DNA of 64,000 nt from Xanthobacteraceae bacterium (GCA_024508855.1 JANINJ010000087.1:35325-99324); one strand, 5' to 3'. Numbered from the stretch's first letter, positions 17,214-26,508 are shown. Made by a program: numbers and translations. The notes: generated by a model from the sequence alone, not told the origin.

Positions 17214-18071
17214 ATGAAGCCGCCGATTTTTGAATATGCGTCGCCGTTGACCGTTGCCGAGGCCGTCAGTCTGCTCGCATCCCGGAACGGAAACGCCAAG
17301 GTGATTTCCGGCGGTCAAAGCCTGATGCCGATGCTCGCGTTCCGCCTGGCTGCACCGGAACTGCTGGTCGATCTGAAGCATCTGAAGGATCTCGGTGCGA
17401 TTCGCATCGGCGAGGATGGTGTTCGCCTCGGCGCCAGGGTCAGATGGTGCGATATCGAAAGCGATGCCCGGCTTGCCGTCAGCCATCCGCTGCTTGCCGA
17501 GGCGATCAAGCACGTCGCGCATTACCAGATTCGCAACCGCGGAACGGTCGGCGGTTCGGTTGCGCATGCCGATCCCTCGGCCGAGATGCCGGGAATCGCC
17601 ATGACCTGCGACGCGCAAATGAAGATCGTCGGAAGTGCCGGTACGCGCATTGAGGCGGCGGCCGATTTCTTCACCGGTCCGCTGCAGACCAGCCTGGAGC
17701 AGGATGAAATCCTGACCGAGGTGCACCTGCCGGCGTGGCCCGCAGCGAGGCGCTGGGCATTCCTCGAGTTCGCGCGTCGCAAAGGCGATTTCGCGATGGC
17801 AGGCGTTGCTCTCTATTATGATCTGGATAGTGGCAGCCGCATTACAGATGCCCACATTGGTGCGATCGGCGTTGCCGATCGGCCGATCCGCCTAACGGAA
17901 GCCGAGGCCGTGCTGAACGGCAATCAGATGAGCGACAAGCTGATCGCGGCTGCCTCGGCGAAGGCGCGGCAATCGATCGATCCGCCCTCCGATATTCACG
18001 CCCCGGGCGCCTACCGTGCGGCACTGGTCGCAACCCTGCTCGGGCGCGGCCTGAAGAAATCGGCCGCTTAG
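17214..18071 (+). CDS. FAD-binding medium subunit of second Mo hydroxylase (CoxM type)
   Basis: 285 residues from ATG 17214, which has GGGAG eight bases upstream and begins MKPPIFEYASPLTV like its relatives; a longer frame from 17088 runs into the operator region and is unlikely. FAD motifs are SGGQSLMPML and RGTVGGSVAHADPSAE. It is the first gene of a three-gene operon (FAD, Fe-S, Mo subunits) and passes electrons from the Fe-S subunit to an external acceptor. It is controlled, by position, through operator 3. Confidence 0.93.
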   Translation: MKPPIFEYASPLTVAEAVSLLASRNGNAKVISGGQSLMPMLAFRLAAPELLVDLKHLKDLGAIRIGEDGVRLGARVRWCDIESDARLAVSHPLLAEAIKHVAHYQIRNRGTVGGSVAHADPSAEMPGIAMTCDAQMKIVGSAGTRIEAAADFFTGPLQTSLEQDEILTEVHLPAWPAARRWAFLEFARRKGDFAMAGVALYYDLDSGSRITDAHIGAIGVADRPIRLTEAEAVLNGNQMSDKLIAAASAKARQSIDPPSDIHAPGAYRAALVATLLGRGLKKSAA

Positions 18072-18080
18072 GAGTTTCAT

Positions 18081-18554
18081 ATGCAAATCGAATTCAATCT
18101 CAATGGCCAGGCGGTCAGCGCCGATGTCGAGCCGCGCACGACCTTGGCCGATTGCATCCGAAATGATTTCGGCCAGACCGGCACGCACCTCGCGTGCGAG
18201 CACGGCGTATGCGGTGCCTGCACGGTGCTCGTGAACGGCGAGGCGGTTCGTTCCTGCCTTCTCCTGGCGGTGCAGGTGCAGAACGACAAGGTCGTCACGA
18301 TCGAGGGTCTCTCTGGTGATGAATTGACGCCGCTGCAGGCCGCGTTTCGCAAGCATCACGCGTTGCAATGCGGCTTCTGCACGCCCGGCTTCATCACGAC
18401 GGCACATGCGCTGTTGAGCCATGAGCCGGATGCCGACGAAGATCGGATACGCGACGTGCTTTCCGGCAATCTGTGCCGGTGCTCGGGATATGTTCCGATC
18501 GTCGAAGCGGTACTCGAAGCGCGCAGTTCTTACCGGGACTCGGGGAGCAAGTAA
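18081..18554 (+). CDS. (2Fe-2S)-binding small subunit of second Mo hydroxylase
   Basis: 157 residues. The first cluster Cys pattern is CEHGVCGACTVLVNGEAVRSC; the second is QCGFCTPG plus CRCSGY. It sits 9 nt after the FAD subunit stop with GGAGTTTCAT before its ATG. Its TAA overlaps the next ATG by one base at 18554. It carries electrons from the Mo centre to FAD. Confidence 0.95.
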   Translation: MQIEFNLNGQAVSADVEPRTTLADCIRNDFGQTGTHLACEHGVCGACTVLVNGEAVRSCLLLAVQVQNDKVVTIEGLSGDELTPLQAAFRKHHALQCGFCTPGFITTAHALLSHEPDADEDRIRDVLSGNLCRCSGYVPIVEAVLEARSSYRDSGSK

Positions 18555-20845
18555 TGAAGGTCTTCAATTCCTATATCGGCCGCCCGATGGAGCGAGTCGA
18601 AGACCTGCGCATGGTTCGCGGAAGGGGCACTTACGTTGCCGACGTCAATCGACCGAACCAGCTATATGCGGTAATCCTGCGCAGCTCGACCGCGCATGGA
18701 ATCATCAAGTCGATCGATAGCAGCGAAGCACTGGCGCTCGCCGGCGTTCATCACGTTCTGACCGCCAAGGATCTCGGTAACGAGGTTCCACTTATTCCGC
18801 TTCGGCTGCAGCCGCTGCCGCAGCTCGAGCCGTTCCATCAACCGGTGCTGGCCGACAAGAAGGTGCGCTATGTCGGCGAACCGATTGCCGTCGTCATCGC
18901 CGAAAGCGCGGCGATTGCTGAGGACGCACTGGAACGCATCGCGCTGGAAATCGATCCGCTGCCGGCCGTTGCCACTCGTGCGCAGGCCGAAGCCAAGCGA
19001 TCGGTGCTGTTCGAAGGTCATGGCTCCAACGTCGCGATCACCTGGAAGGCATTTCGAGGCGATGCCGACGAAGCCTTCAAGACGGCCGATTACGTCCGCC
19101 GCGAGACTTTCCGGGTTCAGCGTCATGCTGCGATGTTCATGGAGCCGCGCGGCTTCGTCGCGGAATGGGACGAAGCCGCAGGGAAATTGACGGTCTGGGG
19201 AGCCGCCAAGACGGCCTGGTACAATCGCCGGACACTCGCCGCCCAGCTCGGGCTGGAGCTCGAGGCCGTGGACCTGATCGAGGTCGATGTCGGCGGTGGT
19301 TTTGGTTCGCGCGGCGAGTTCTACCCTGAGGACTATTTGATCCCGGCCGCGGCGCGTATCGTGGGGCGTCCGGTGAAATGGACCGAGGACCGCCGCGAAC
19401 ACATCATGAGCGCTAATCATGCGCGCGATGTGGAATGCGACGTCGAGTTTGCGGCGACGCGCGATGGCCGTTTCATTGGTTTGCGCGGGCAGATCTGGTC
19501 CGACATCGGCGCCTATATCCGGACCAACGGGTCGGTTGGTCCACGCAATGTCGCACAATACATGTCAGGGCCGTATTGCATGGAGCATATCGACCTGAAG
19601 AGTTCGATGCTCACGACCAACAAGACGCCTTGCGGCACGTATCGCGGGCCGGGACGTTACGAGACCGACTTCATTCGCGAGCGTATGATCGATCTTGCCG
19701 CGCAAGATTTGAAGATCGACCGCGTTGAGCTTCGTCGCCGCAATCTGGTGGCGGATGCGCAAATGCCCTACACGCTCGCTTCGATCACGCCCTATGACAG
19801 CTCGACGGAGCTCGATAGCGGCGACTATCACGCAGTGTTCGATCGCTGCCTGAAGGAGTTCGGCTGGGAAGAGCGAAGCAAGCTCCGTGGGCAGTCGATC
19901 GACGGCTACTATCATGGGCTCGCGATCGGCAGCTTCATTGAAGGCGGTGCAGCGGGTCCCAAGGAGGAGGTGCGTCTGGTCCTGGAAACCGATGGAGCGC
20001 TCTCGGTCTATATGGGATCGTCGTCAGTGGGCCAAGGGTTGGAAACGATCATGGCGCAGATCGCGGCTGACGCGATGGAAATACCCTACGAAAAGATCAC
20101 GATCCTTCATGGCTCGACCAGCTATGTCAAAGACGGTTACGGCGCGTATCACTCGCGCTCGACCGTGATGGGCGGCTCGGCCATTCTGCTGGGTGCCGAG
20201 AAGCTGAAAGAGCTGATCCAGCAGACCGCGGCTCAACGCCTCGGTTGCAAATCGGAAGAGGTTGTCATCGACGGCGAGCAGGCCAGCTTTGGCGGCAATC
20301 ACATTGCGTTTGCCGGGTTGTCGGAAACGCCGCTCGAAGTCGAGGCCGCGTTTTTCAACAAGAAATACACTTGGGCCTATGGAACACAGGCCGCGCATGT
20401 GGCGGTCGATCCCGGCACCGGCCATGTCAAGGTAATCGACGTCATGTCGGTGGAGGACGTCGGCCGCATGATCAATCCGCTGACCCTGCATGGTCAGGCG
20501 ATCGGTTCGATCGTGCAGGGCCTCGGCGGAGCGTTCCTGGAACATCTGGTCTACGACGATGAGGGCCAGTTGTTGACGGGCTCGTTCGCCGACTACCTGA
20601 TGCCCACGGCCTCGGACTTTCCGAGCATTCGTTCGGTTACGCTCGAGCTTAAGCCGTGCCCCAACAATCCGCTCGGTGCCAAGGGCGCCGGTGAGGGCGG
20701 GCTCATTCCGATCGGAGGCTTGATGGCGAACGCAGTGGCGGATGCGCTGTCGCACCTCAATGTCCAGCCGATGGAGTTGCCGCTTTCACCGCCGCGGATC
20801 TGGCAATTGGTCGAGGAAGCGGAGGCCGCCCGCGCCAGAGCTTAG
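18554..20845 (+). CDS. Molybdopterin-binding large subunit of second Mo hydroxylase
   Basis: 763 residues from ATG 18554 (MKVFNSYIGRPMERVED). Mo-cofactor motifs are GGGFGSRG, the substrate loop PCGTYRGPGRYE, and GAKGAGEGG with the conserved Glu near the C-terminus. The TYRGPG loop differs both from the AYRCSFR loop of CO dehydrogenase and from GACRPN in the paralogue at 752-3076, so the two enzymes probably take different substrates. It forms a heterotrimeric repeat with the two upstream gene products. Confidence 0.94.
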   Translation: MKVFNSYIGRPMERVEDLRMVRGRGTYVADVNRPNQLYAVILRSSTAHGIIKSIDSSEALALAGVHHVLTAKDLGNEVPLIPLRLQPLPQLEPFHQPVLADKKVRYVGEPIAVVIAESAAIAEDALERIALEIDPLPAVATRAQAEAKRSVLFEGHGSNVAITWKAFRGDADEAFKTADYVRRETFRVQRHAAMFMEPRGFVAEWDEAAGKLTVWGAAKTAWYNRRTLAAQLGLELEAVDLIEVDVGGGFGSRGEFYPEDYLIPAAARIVGRPVKWTEDRREHIMSANHARDVECDVEFAATRDGRFIGLRGQIWSDIGAYIRTNGSVGPRNVAQYMSGPYCMEHIDLKSSMLTTNKTPCGTYRGPGRYETDFIRERMIDLAAQDLKIDRVELRRRNLVADAQMPYTLASITPYDSSTELDSGDYHAVFDRCLKEFGWEERSKLRGQSIDGYYHGLAIGSFIEGGAAGPKEEVRLVLETDGALSVYMGSSSVGQGLETIMAQIAADAMEIPYEKITILHGSTSYVKDGYGAYHSRSTVMGGSAILLGAEKLKELIQQTAAQRLGCKSEEVVIDGEQASFGGNHIAFAGLSETPLEVEAAFFNKKYTWAYGTQAAHVAVDPGTGHVKVIDVMSVEDVGRMINPLTLHGQAIGSIVQGLGGAFLEHLVYDDEGQLLTGSFADYLMPTASDFPSIRSVTLELKPCPNNPLGAKGAGEGGLIPIGGLMANAVADALSHLNVQPMELPLSPPRIWQLVEEAEAARARA

Positions 20846-21011
20846 TCATTTTCGATTTGATTTTCGCGAGCAGTTGCGCTTCTTCTGACGAAGAGCAAGC
20901 GGAATCGCGGTCCGGTCCTGGCGAGCGAAGCGAGCGCGATGCTCGCTGGGGCGGACAAGGGAAACGGACTTAAGGATTTCGCTCTTGCATCATTGACGAA
21001 GGGAGCGCGTC

Positions 21012-21695
21012 TTGGCGCGTCGTAGCAGCGATCCGGCTCGCGTCCGCGAGAAGATACTGAAACTGGCCATGGAAGAATTTGGCCGTATCGGATTTGAAGG
21101 TGCGCGCGTCGACCGTATCGCCGAGCGCTGCAATGTCAGCAAGAACATGCTGTACTACTACTTCAAGTCCAAGGAGGGCCTGTTCGTTGCGGCTCTCGAG
21201 CGGATGTATGAAGGCATCCGCGCCCAGCAGCGAGACCTGTCGGTGCGCGCGAGCGATCCGCTTCTGGCGATGGAGCAGCTGATCGAGCACACTTTCGTCG
21301 CCCTCGAAAGCAACCCGCATGCGATTCGTCTGCTGAACGAAGAGAACAAGCACCGCGGTAAATATATCAGGAAGTCGAAGCGGATCAGGGATCTCTACAG
21401 CCCGCTGGTCGAGACTCTTAGTTTCATTCTCGAGCGCGGCTGCCGGGACGGTATCTTCCGGTCAGGGCTGGATCCGGCAGTTGTTTATCTGACCCTGTCA
21501 TCGCTGTGCTATCATTACCTGTCGAACCAATACACACTCGAGATCGCGCTCAATACGGATCTGAGTTCGGTCAGTTCGCGCAAGCAATGGCTTCAACACG
21601 TGACCAACATTGTTCTGCAGTATTGCGTAGCCGACCCAAGCGCGACGCTGGACAGGAAGCCGAACGCGCGATCGTTGGCCGCCAGCGCAAGCTGA
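21012..21695 (+). CDS. TetR family transcriptional regulator, candidate reader of the five operators
   Basis: 227 residues from TTG 21012, with GGGAGCG upstream. The N-terminal HTH covers about residues 10-56 (ILKLAMEEFGRIGFEGA, then IAERCNVSKNMLYYYFKSKE with recognition helix SKNMLYYYF). The C-terminal helical domain resembles TetR_C proteins that bind aromatic or lipid-like ligands. No operator lies directly in front of the gene, so it may not be autoregulated or may be read through from the Mo hydroxylase operon (166 bp gap). It sits centrally among the five palindromes, and TetR dimers commonly bind 16-28-bp palindromes. Confidence 0.93.
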   Translation: MARRSSDPARVREKILKLAMEEFGRIGFEGARVDRIAERCNVSKNMLYYYFKSKEGLFVAALERMYEGIRAQQRDLSVRASDPLLAMEQLIEHTFVALESNPHAIRLLNEENKHRGKYIRKSKRIRDLYSPLVETLSFILERGCRDGIFRSGLDPAVVYLTLSSLCYHYLSNQYTLEIALNTDLSSVSSRKQWLQHVTNIVLQYCVADPSATLDRKPNARSLAASAS

Positions 21696-21756
21696 AACCA
21701 GCGTCGCGAATTACGGGCTGCTGCAGCGTTTCAAATATGCAAACCAGAATAAAAAC

Positions 21757-21781
21757 CGGGTCCTGATTCAATCAGGACCCG
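21757..21781 (-). terminator. Rho-independent terminator of the MFS gene
   Basis: Perfect 11-bp stem CGGGTCCTGAT / ATCAGGACCCG with a TCA loop. Read on the minus strand it is followed by GTTTTTATT, a good U-tract. It lies 43 bp after the MFS stop and also 62 bp after the TetR stop, so it may act in both directions. Confidence 0.85.
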
Positions 21782-21823
21782 CTCGGTTATGTTTGCAGAT
21801 CATGCCCCGCAACAGGACGGGTA

Positions 21824-23224
21824 TCAGGTTGCGGGATTGGCCCCGGGAATAGCGTTTCCTTCGAGGCCGCTGTCCTCGATTGGGCTTCCGACCGGCTCCC
21901 ATTTGATCAGCCATAGGGCAATCAGACCGGCGAGCGGCGACAACGACAACGCCAGCATCAAATTCGACAGGCCGATCTTTGCCAGCAGCGGCGGAAAGAA
22001 AAACAGACCGATAATGGTGCCGATCCTCACCATGCCCTGCGCCCAGCCGGTGCCGGTACCGCGCAGCAAGGTCGGATAGGAGAGAGCGGCTAGCGACGCA
22101 GAAACCGAACCCGGCCCCACCGTTTGGCCAAGGATGAAGAAATAGATCAGCATGATGGAGACGTAAGGTGACACGTGACCCGCGGTCCACCAGAACAGCA
22201 TCAGGCTAACGGTCACGATCGTATAGCCGACAATAATCAATCGCCTGATGCCAATCTTGTCGACATAGGCCGCCGCGATAAGGCCGCCGATCACGCCCGC
22301 GACGGTTGAGACCAAGGTGCCGATCGCAGCATAAACAAAGTCATGGCCAAAGATTACCGAGGAGATTGACGGCAGGTAGAAGCCGACGGCGAAATATTCC
22401 AGGCTTTGGGTAATCGAGACCACCGAGACCAGCACGGTTCTCGCCAGATACGGTTGTGAAAAGATCGCGGTATAGCTGGTGGAAACGACCTCGACGGTTT
22501 TCGCGAAGCTCTCTTCCACCCGCACCTTTACATTATAGGTCTTTTCAAGAAGCCGCGCAGCTTCCGCAAGACCGGCGTGATGGGCGGCCCATAGCGGGCT
22601 CTCCCACATATATTTGCCCCGCAACAGCAGAATGATAAGCGCCGGGATCGCACCGAACCCGACGGCGAAGCGCCAAAGATGATCGATATAGCCGAGCATA
22701 TAAATCGCAAGTGCAACCATCACCGAAACGGCGACCGCCACCTGCCACAGGAACACCCACAGCGCGATACTGCCGGCACGCCGCGTCCTGTTGACGAATT
22801 CGGCAAGGAAGCTGAACGCGACCGGATAATCCAACCCGACGCCAACCCCCATCAGGAAGCGGAAAAACAGTAGCACATAGATGTTTGGCGCGAGCGCTGC
22901 ACCGAGCGTTGCGATCACGAGGCAAATCAGGTCGACCACGAACATGCGCAATCGGCCCACCTTGTCGGTCAGATAGCCGCCTGCGACGCCACCGATTATG
23001 GCGCCGACGCCCATGATCGCAGTGATCGTTCCAAGCTGCGACGGCGCGAGATTGAATTCGGCGCGCAGCCCGGAAACGCCGATGCCGAGACTGGCAAAGT
23101 CGTAGGCGTCGACGAAAACACCGCCAAGCGCGATCAGGACCACACCAAAGCCGGACCTAGTCATGGGTTGCCTCCCGACAAAGTCGGCAACGTCTTCTTT
23201 GGTCCGGATAACGATCTCGTTCAT
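21824..23224 (-). CDS. MFS transporter (sugar/aromatic-acid symporter type)
   Basis: 466 residues with about twelve hydrophobic segments. The first reads VVLIALGGVFVDAYDF, where the acidic residues in helix 1 are typical of aromatic acid:H+ symporters and related SP/AAHS members. The loop 2-3 motif is TDKVGRLRM. The central loop is long and charged (LLEKTYNVKVRVEES), and the C-terminal tail is polar. ATG 23224 has GGTGGGGGCATCG in front; in-frame ATGs at 23239 and 23260 are alternatives. Operator 4 is 48 bp upstream. It likely imports a substrate of the TetR-controlled pathway. Confidence 0.9.
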   Translation of the reverse strand: MNEIVIRTKEDVADFVGRQPMTRSGFGVVLIALGGVFVDAYDFASLGIGVSGLRAEFNLAPSQLGTITAIMGVGAIIGGVAGGYLTDKVGRLRMFVVDLICLVIATLGAALAPNIYVLLFFRFLMGVGVGLDYPVAFSFLAEFVNRTRRAGSIALWVFLWQVAVAVSVMVALAIYMLGYIDHLWRFAVGFGAIPALIILLLRGKYMWESPLWAAHHAGLAEAARLLEKTYNVKVRVEESFAKTVEVVSTSYTAIFSQPYLARTVLVSVVSITQSLEYFAVGFYLPSISSVIFGHDFVYAAIGTLVSTVAGVIGGLIAAAYVDKIGIRRLIIVGYTIVTVSLMLFWWTAGHVSPYVSIMLIYFFILGQTVGPGSVSASLAALSYPTLLRGTGTGWAQGMVRIGTIIGLFFFPPLLAKIGLSNLMLALSLSPLAGLIALWLIKWEPVGSPIEDSGLEGNAIPGANPAT

Positions 23225-23271
23225 CGATGCCCCCACCATCCCGCTCTCACGATCTGACAAACTAAAGCTCA

Positions 23272-23289
23272 GTTGACCAAATAGTCAAC
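23272..23289. promoter_or_regulatory. Operator 4 of 5: GTTGACCA-AA-TAGTCAAC
   Basis: Palindrome with one mismatch in the arms, just upstream of the MFS gene start on the minus strand. Same pattern as the four others. Confidence 0.8.
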
Positions 23290-23590
23290 GTGATCGTCAA
23301 ATCGAACGCGTGTGCGAGTGCTGCTAAAACTATCTCGCGGTGCAACGCAAATGAGCAGCACGATCCTCGATGAGTGGACAGACGCGCGCAAGCGCAGCGT
23401 GCGGCCTCTCCGTCGAAAGTACGATATGCCCGATATTTAGCCCGTTGCCTGCAGTTTGTCCGCTCGATGCGCATGCGCGTTCAGACAGGTATCTTGCATC
23501 GAGCGCTGTAGATCGGCGGTCCATTCGTTCATCGCAACACCGCGATCTGGCTGGAACGAATTTCACGCTGGACAAATTCCAAAAAGGTCA
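23290..23590. other. Divergent intergenic DNA, no gene seen
   Basis: About 300 bp between operators 4 and 5. Small open frames exist on both strands but show no family features. It probably holds the divergent promoters of the MFS gene and the ABC operon. Confidence 0.5.
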
Positions 23591-23608
23591 GTTAACTAAG
23601 TAGTCAAC
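23591..23608. promoter_or_regulatory. Operator 5 of 5: GTTAACTA-AG-TAGTCAAC
   Basis: Palindrome with one arm mismatch (GTTAAC instead of GTTGAC), 85 bp upstream of the ABC ATPase ATG. Confidence 0.78.
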
Positions 23609-23692
23609 AAAAGAAAGCTCGGCGCATGTGGCGTCCTGGCGCATATTGCTCCTCACGAGGGTGATTGTTCGCCGCTTCGATTGAAGGAAACG

Positions 23693-24544
23693 ATGATTGC
23701 TCTAAAGGCTCAACCGGCAGGAGACGCTTATGGCGTTCCGGTTCCGTCCGCTGGCGCTACGAAGCCGGCAATGATTCACATTGCCGGTCTCGAGAAAAGT
23801 TTCAAGACGCGCTCCGGTGAAACTGTGAATGCGCTAACGAACGTTAATCTCGACATTCGCGAGAATGAGTTCATTTCGGTGGTGGGGCCGAGTGGCTGCG
23901 GCAAAACAACGCTGTTGCGAATTCTTGCCGGTCTTGAGATCGCTTCGTCTGGCGTCATCCAGTGCGATGGCGCGCAGATTGCCGGCCCGCGTCCCGATGT
24001 CGGTGTGGTGTTTCAACAGGCCACATTGCTGCCCTGGAATACGGTTCTGGCCAATGTGCTGTTGCCGGCCCATCTGGCGAACGATAAGTCCGAGGCGAGG
24101 GTGAAGCGGGCGGAGGGCTTGCTGGCGTTTATGGGTCTGAAGGACTTCGCCCAGAAATATCCGTTCGAACTGTCTGGCGGCATGCAGCAACGCGTCTCGA
24201 TCTGCCGGGCATTGATGCGGGAGCCGCGCATTCTGCTGATGGACGAACCGTTCGGCGCGCTCGATGCGATGACGCGCGAAGCCATGAACATGGAGCTCAT
24301 GCGGGTTTGGTCCGAAGAACGGAAGACCGTCATCTTCATCACGCACAGCATTCCAGAAGCCGTCCTGCTGGGAGACCGTGTGGTGGTGATGTCGCCGCGG
24401 CCCGGACGGATTTCAGAAATTATCAATGTCGATGTTGGCCGGCCTCGAAGCTTGCAGACCATGGCGACGCCGAGATTCGGTGAGATTTGCGATCACATCC
24501 GCACGATCTTCGGTGCGCAATCGTTGACGGCGACGTCGCTATGA
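23693..24544 (+). CDS. ABC transporter ATPase, nitrate/sulfonate/taurine (SsuB/TauB) type
   Basis: 283 residues from ATG 23693, preceded by GAAGGAAACG; an upstream TTG at 23681 is less likely. Walker A is GPSGCGKTT, the Q-loop is VVFQQATLLPWNTV, the signature is LSGGMQQRVSICRAL and Walker B is ILLMDEPFGALD. These are characteristic of the SsuB/TauB/ThiZ group. It energises the permease encoded next (ATGA overlap) with the SBP at 25351. Downstream of operator 5. Confidence 0.94.
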   Translation: MIALKAQPAGDAYGVPVPSAGATKPAMIHIAGLEKSFKTRSGETVNALTNVNLDIRENEFISVVGPSGCGKTTLLRILAGLEIASSGVIQCDGAQIAGPRPDVGVVFQQATLLPWNTVLANVLLPAHLANDKSEARVKRAEGLLAFMGLKDFAQKYPFELSGGMQQRVSICRALMREPRILLMDEPFGALDAMTREAMNMELMRVWSEERKTVIFITHSIPEAVLLGDRVVVMSPRPGRISEIINVDVGRPRSLQTMATPRFGEICDHIRTIFGAQSLTATSL

Positions 24545-25332
24545 GTGCCGCAGCGAAACAATCGAGGTCTCATCTGCTGCAGTCGATCGCGGTTGCCGTG
24601 ATCTTGCTGGCAGTGTGGGAAGGAGCTTGTCGGCAGTTCGATATTTCATCGATCGTCCTGCCGACACCGAGCGCCGTCGTGGCGCGCCTATATGCGCTGA
24701 TTTCGAGCGGGATGATCTGGCCGCATCTGTGGGCGACGCTGATCGAGATCCTGAGCGGATTTGTTCTCGGCGCGGTTGCAGGTCTCGTGATCGGTGCAAT
24801 GATCTCGTTGATCCCGGTTTTCGAGCGGCTGGTCTATCCATATCTCGTTGCGCTGCAAACCTTGCCAAAGGTTGCCATCGCGCCGCTTTTCATCATCTGG
24901 TTCGGTTACGGCCTGACATCCAAGGTCGTGATCACGGCGCTGGTCTGTTTCTTTCCGGTGCTGGTCAGCGTGATCGCCGGCTTCCACTCCACCGACAAAG
25001 ACCAGCTTGACATGATGAGGGCATTCGGTGCCACCAAGTGGCAGACATTGCTGCGTCTGCGCATCCCCTCGGCCCTGGTTCTGATCTTTGCTGGGTTCGA
25101 GATTGCCGCGGTGCTCGCGGTGATCGGGGCTATCGTCGGCGAGTTCGTTGGTGCGCAGGTGGGGCTCGGTTATCTCGTCGTTACGCTCAATTTCGGCATG
25201 GACGTCCCGGGCGTCTTCGCAGTCTTGATTGTTCTGTCGGCCATTGGCCTCGCGATGCACGGTCTGATGCGATACGCCGCGCGCCGCTACATTTTCTGGA
25301 TTCGGCGCAACGACGCGCCGGTCATACCTTAA
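24541..25332 (+). CDS. ABC transporter permease, SsuC/TauC type
   Basis: 263-residue membrane protein with six or so helices. The EAA-type cytoplasmic loop appears as MMRAFGATKWQTLLRLRIPSAL, and the family segment VALQTLPKVAIAPLFIIWFG lies before it. ATG 24541 overlaps the ATPase stop (ATGA). With the ATPase and the following SBP it forms a complete importer for a small anionic or heterocyclic compound. Confidence 0.94.
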   Translation: MSAAAKQSRSHLLQSIAVAVILLAVWEGACRQFDISSIVLPTPSAVVARLYALISSGMIWPHLWATLIEILSGFVLGAVAGLVIGAMISLIPVFERLVYPYLVALQTLPKVAIAPLFIIWFGYGLTSKVVITALVCFFPVLVSVIAGFHSTDKDQLDMMRAFGATKWQTLLRLRIPSALVLIFAGFEIAAVLAVIGAIVGEFVGAQVGLGYLVVTLNFGMDVPGVFAVLIVLSAIGLAMHGLMRYAARRYIFWIRRNDAPVIP

Positions 25333-25350
25333 AAGCAGTCGGAGGTAGGA

Positions 25351-26448
25351 ATGTTGAAAGTAGCTTTTGGGCGCCGGCTGATCTGGGCGGCGGCTTCGAT
25401 GATCGTTATCGGCCTTGGCGGGATGCAGAGCGCGAGTGCGCTGGAAAAGGTGCGGTTGCTGATCCCGGTGCGGAATATCGATGAAGCCTTCTCGCCGTTC
25501 GTGGTTGCCAAGCAGAAGGGCTACTTCGCCGAGGAAGGTTATGACGTGACGTTGATTGCAGTTGGCGGCTCCAACGAGTCGGCGATCCAGGTGTCGGCCG
25601 GGAATGCCGAAGTCGGTGCGGCGTCACCGGGCGAAGCACTGGTCGGAATCCAGTCAGGAAAGCTCAACATCCGGTATTTCTATGGCCTCTATTATTCGAA
25701 TATCTGGTCGGTCGCGGTATTGCCCGACAGCCCGATCAAGGCGCTTACCGATCTCAAGGGCAAGAAGCTTGGTGTTCAATCGATGGGAAGCGCGGGCACG
25801 ACGTTCGGCCGCGCGTTTGCGCAGGCGGCAGGACTGGATCCCGAAAAAGACATCTCCTTCCTGCCGATCGGCGTTGGCGCGCAGGCCGTGACGTCGGTAC
25901 GCCAGAAGCTGGTGGACGGGGTCGTGTATTGGGATGCCGCGCTGGCGAAGTTCAAATTCTCCGGCCTCGATCTTCGCGAGCTTCCGGTGCCGGAGCATTT
26001 GCGGTCGTTGCCGGATGTGGGATTGCTGGCCCGCAATGAGACCATCAGCAAGGACCCGAAGATGCTTACAGGAATCGCTCGGGCCGTCGCCAAAGGTTAT
26101 GATTATTCGATGGCAAATCCCGAGGCAGCGGTGCTGATCACATGGAAGGCCTATCCCGAAGCGCGGTCAAAGAATCCAGACGCGGCTGCAGCGCTCAGGG
26201 AGGGCGTAACAGTCAATCAGGCTCGGCTCGGCATCTGGAATTCGCCGAAGATCGGCGACAAGCACGGAACGCTGGTCGATGCTGACTGGAGCCGCTTGAT
26301 CAAGTTTTTTGTCGACCAGAAAGTTCTCCCTGCCGCCGTGCCGGTTGATCACGTCATCACCGATCAATTTATCAAAGACATCAACACCTATGATCGGGCG
26401 GGCATCATTGCCGCCGCGAAAAAGGAAGATATTTCCAAGCTTCAATGA
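25351..26448 (+). CDS. ABC transporter substrate-binding protein, NMT1/SsuA type
   Basis: 365 residues. A signal peptide covers about residues 1-31 (cleavage after ASA). The mature protein opens VRLLIPVRNIDEAFSPFVVA with YFAEEGYDVTLI, the usual start of NitT/TauT-like type II binding proteins. The second lobe contains KKLGVQSMGSAGTTFGRAF. The AGGTAGGA before ATG 25351 is a good ribosome site. Last gene of the operon under operator 5. Confidence 0.93.
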   Translation: MLKVAFGRRLIWAAASMIVIGLGGMQSASALEKVRLLIPVRNIDEAFSPFVVAKQKGYFAEEGYDVTLIAVGGSNESAIQVSAGNAEVGAASPGEALVGIQSGKLNIRYFYGLYYSNIWSVAVLPDSPIKALTDLKGKKLGVQSMGSAGTTFGRAFAQAAGLDPEKDISFLPIGVGAQAVTSVRQKLVDGVVYWDAALAKFKFSGLDLRELPVPEHLRSLPDVGLLARNETISKDPKMLTGIARAVAKGYDYSMANPEAAVLITWKAYPEARSKNPDAAAALREGVTVNQARLGIWNSPKIGDKHGTLVDADWSRLIKFFVDQKVLPAAVPVDHVITDQFIKDINTYDRAGIIAAAKKEDISKLQ

Positions 26449-26468
26449 AGCCTCTTGGACCAATGGCT

Positions 26469-26508
26469 CGCCCCGTTGATGGAGGCATCGATCGCAGGGG
26501 CGCCTTTT
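26469..26508 (+). terminator. Possible terminator after the ABC operon
   Basis: CGCCCC (26469-26474) pairs with GGGGCG (26497-26502), with a small inner GATG/CATC stem, and is followed by CCTTTTG. The position is right, but the stem is short and the loop irregular. Confidence 0.35.

Noticed and set aside
20929..20947. Hairpin AGCGAGC-GCGAT-GCTCGCT after the second Mo hydroxylase
   Set aside because: No T-tract and only a 7-bp stem in repetitive GCGAGC DNA; not enough to call a terminator.
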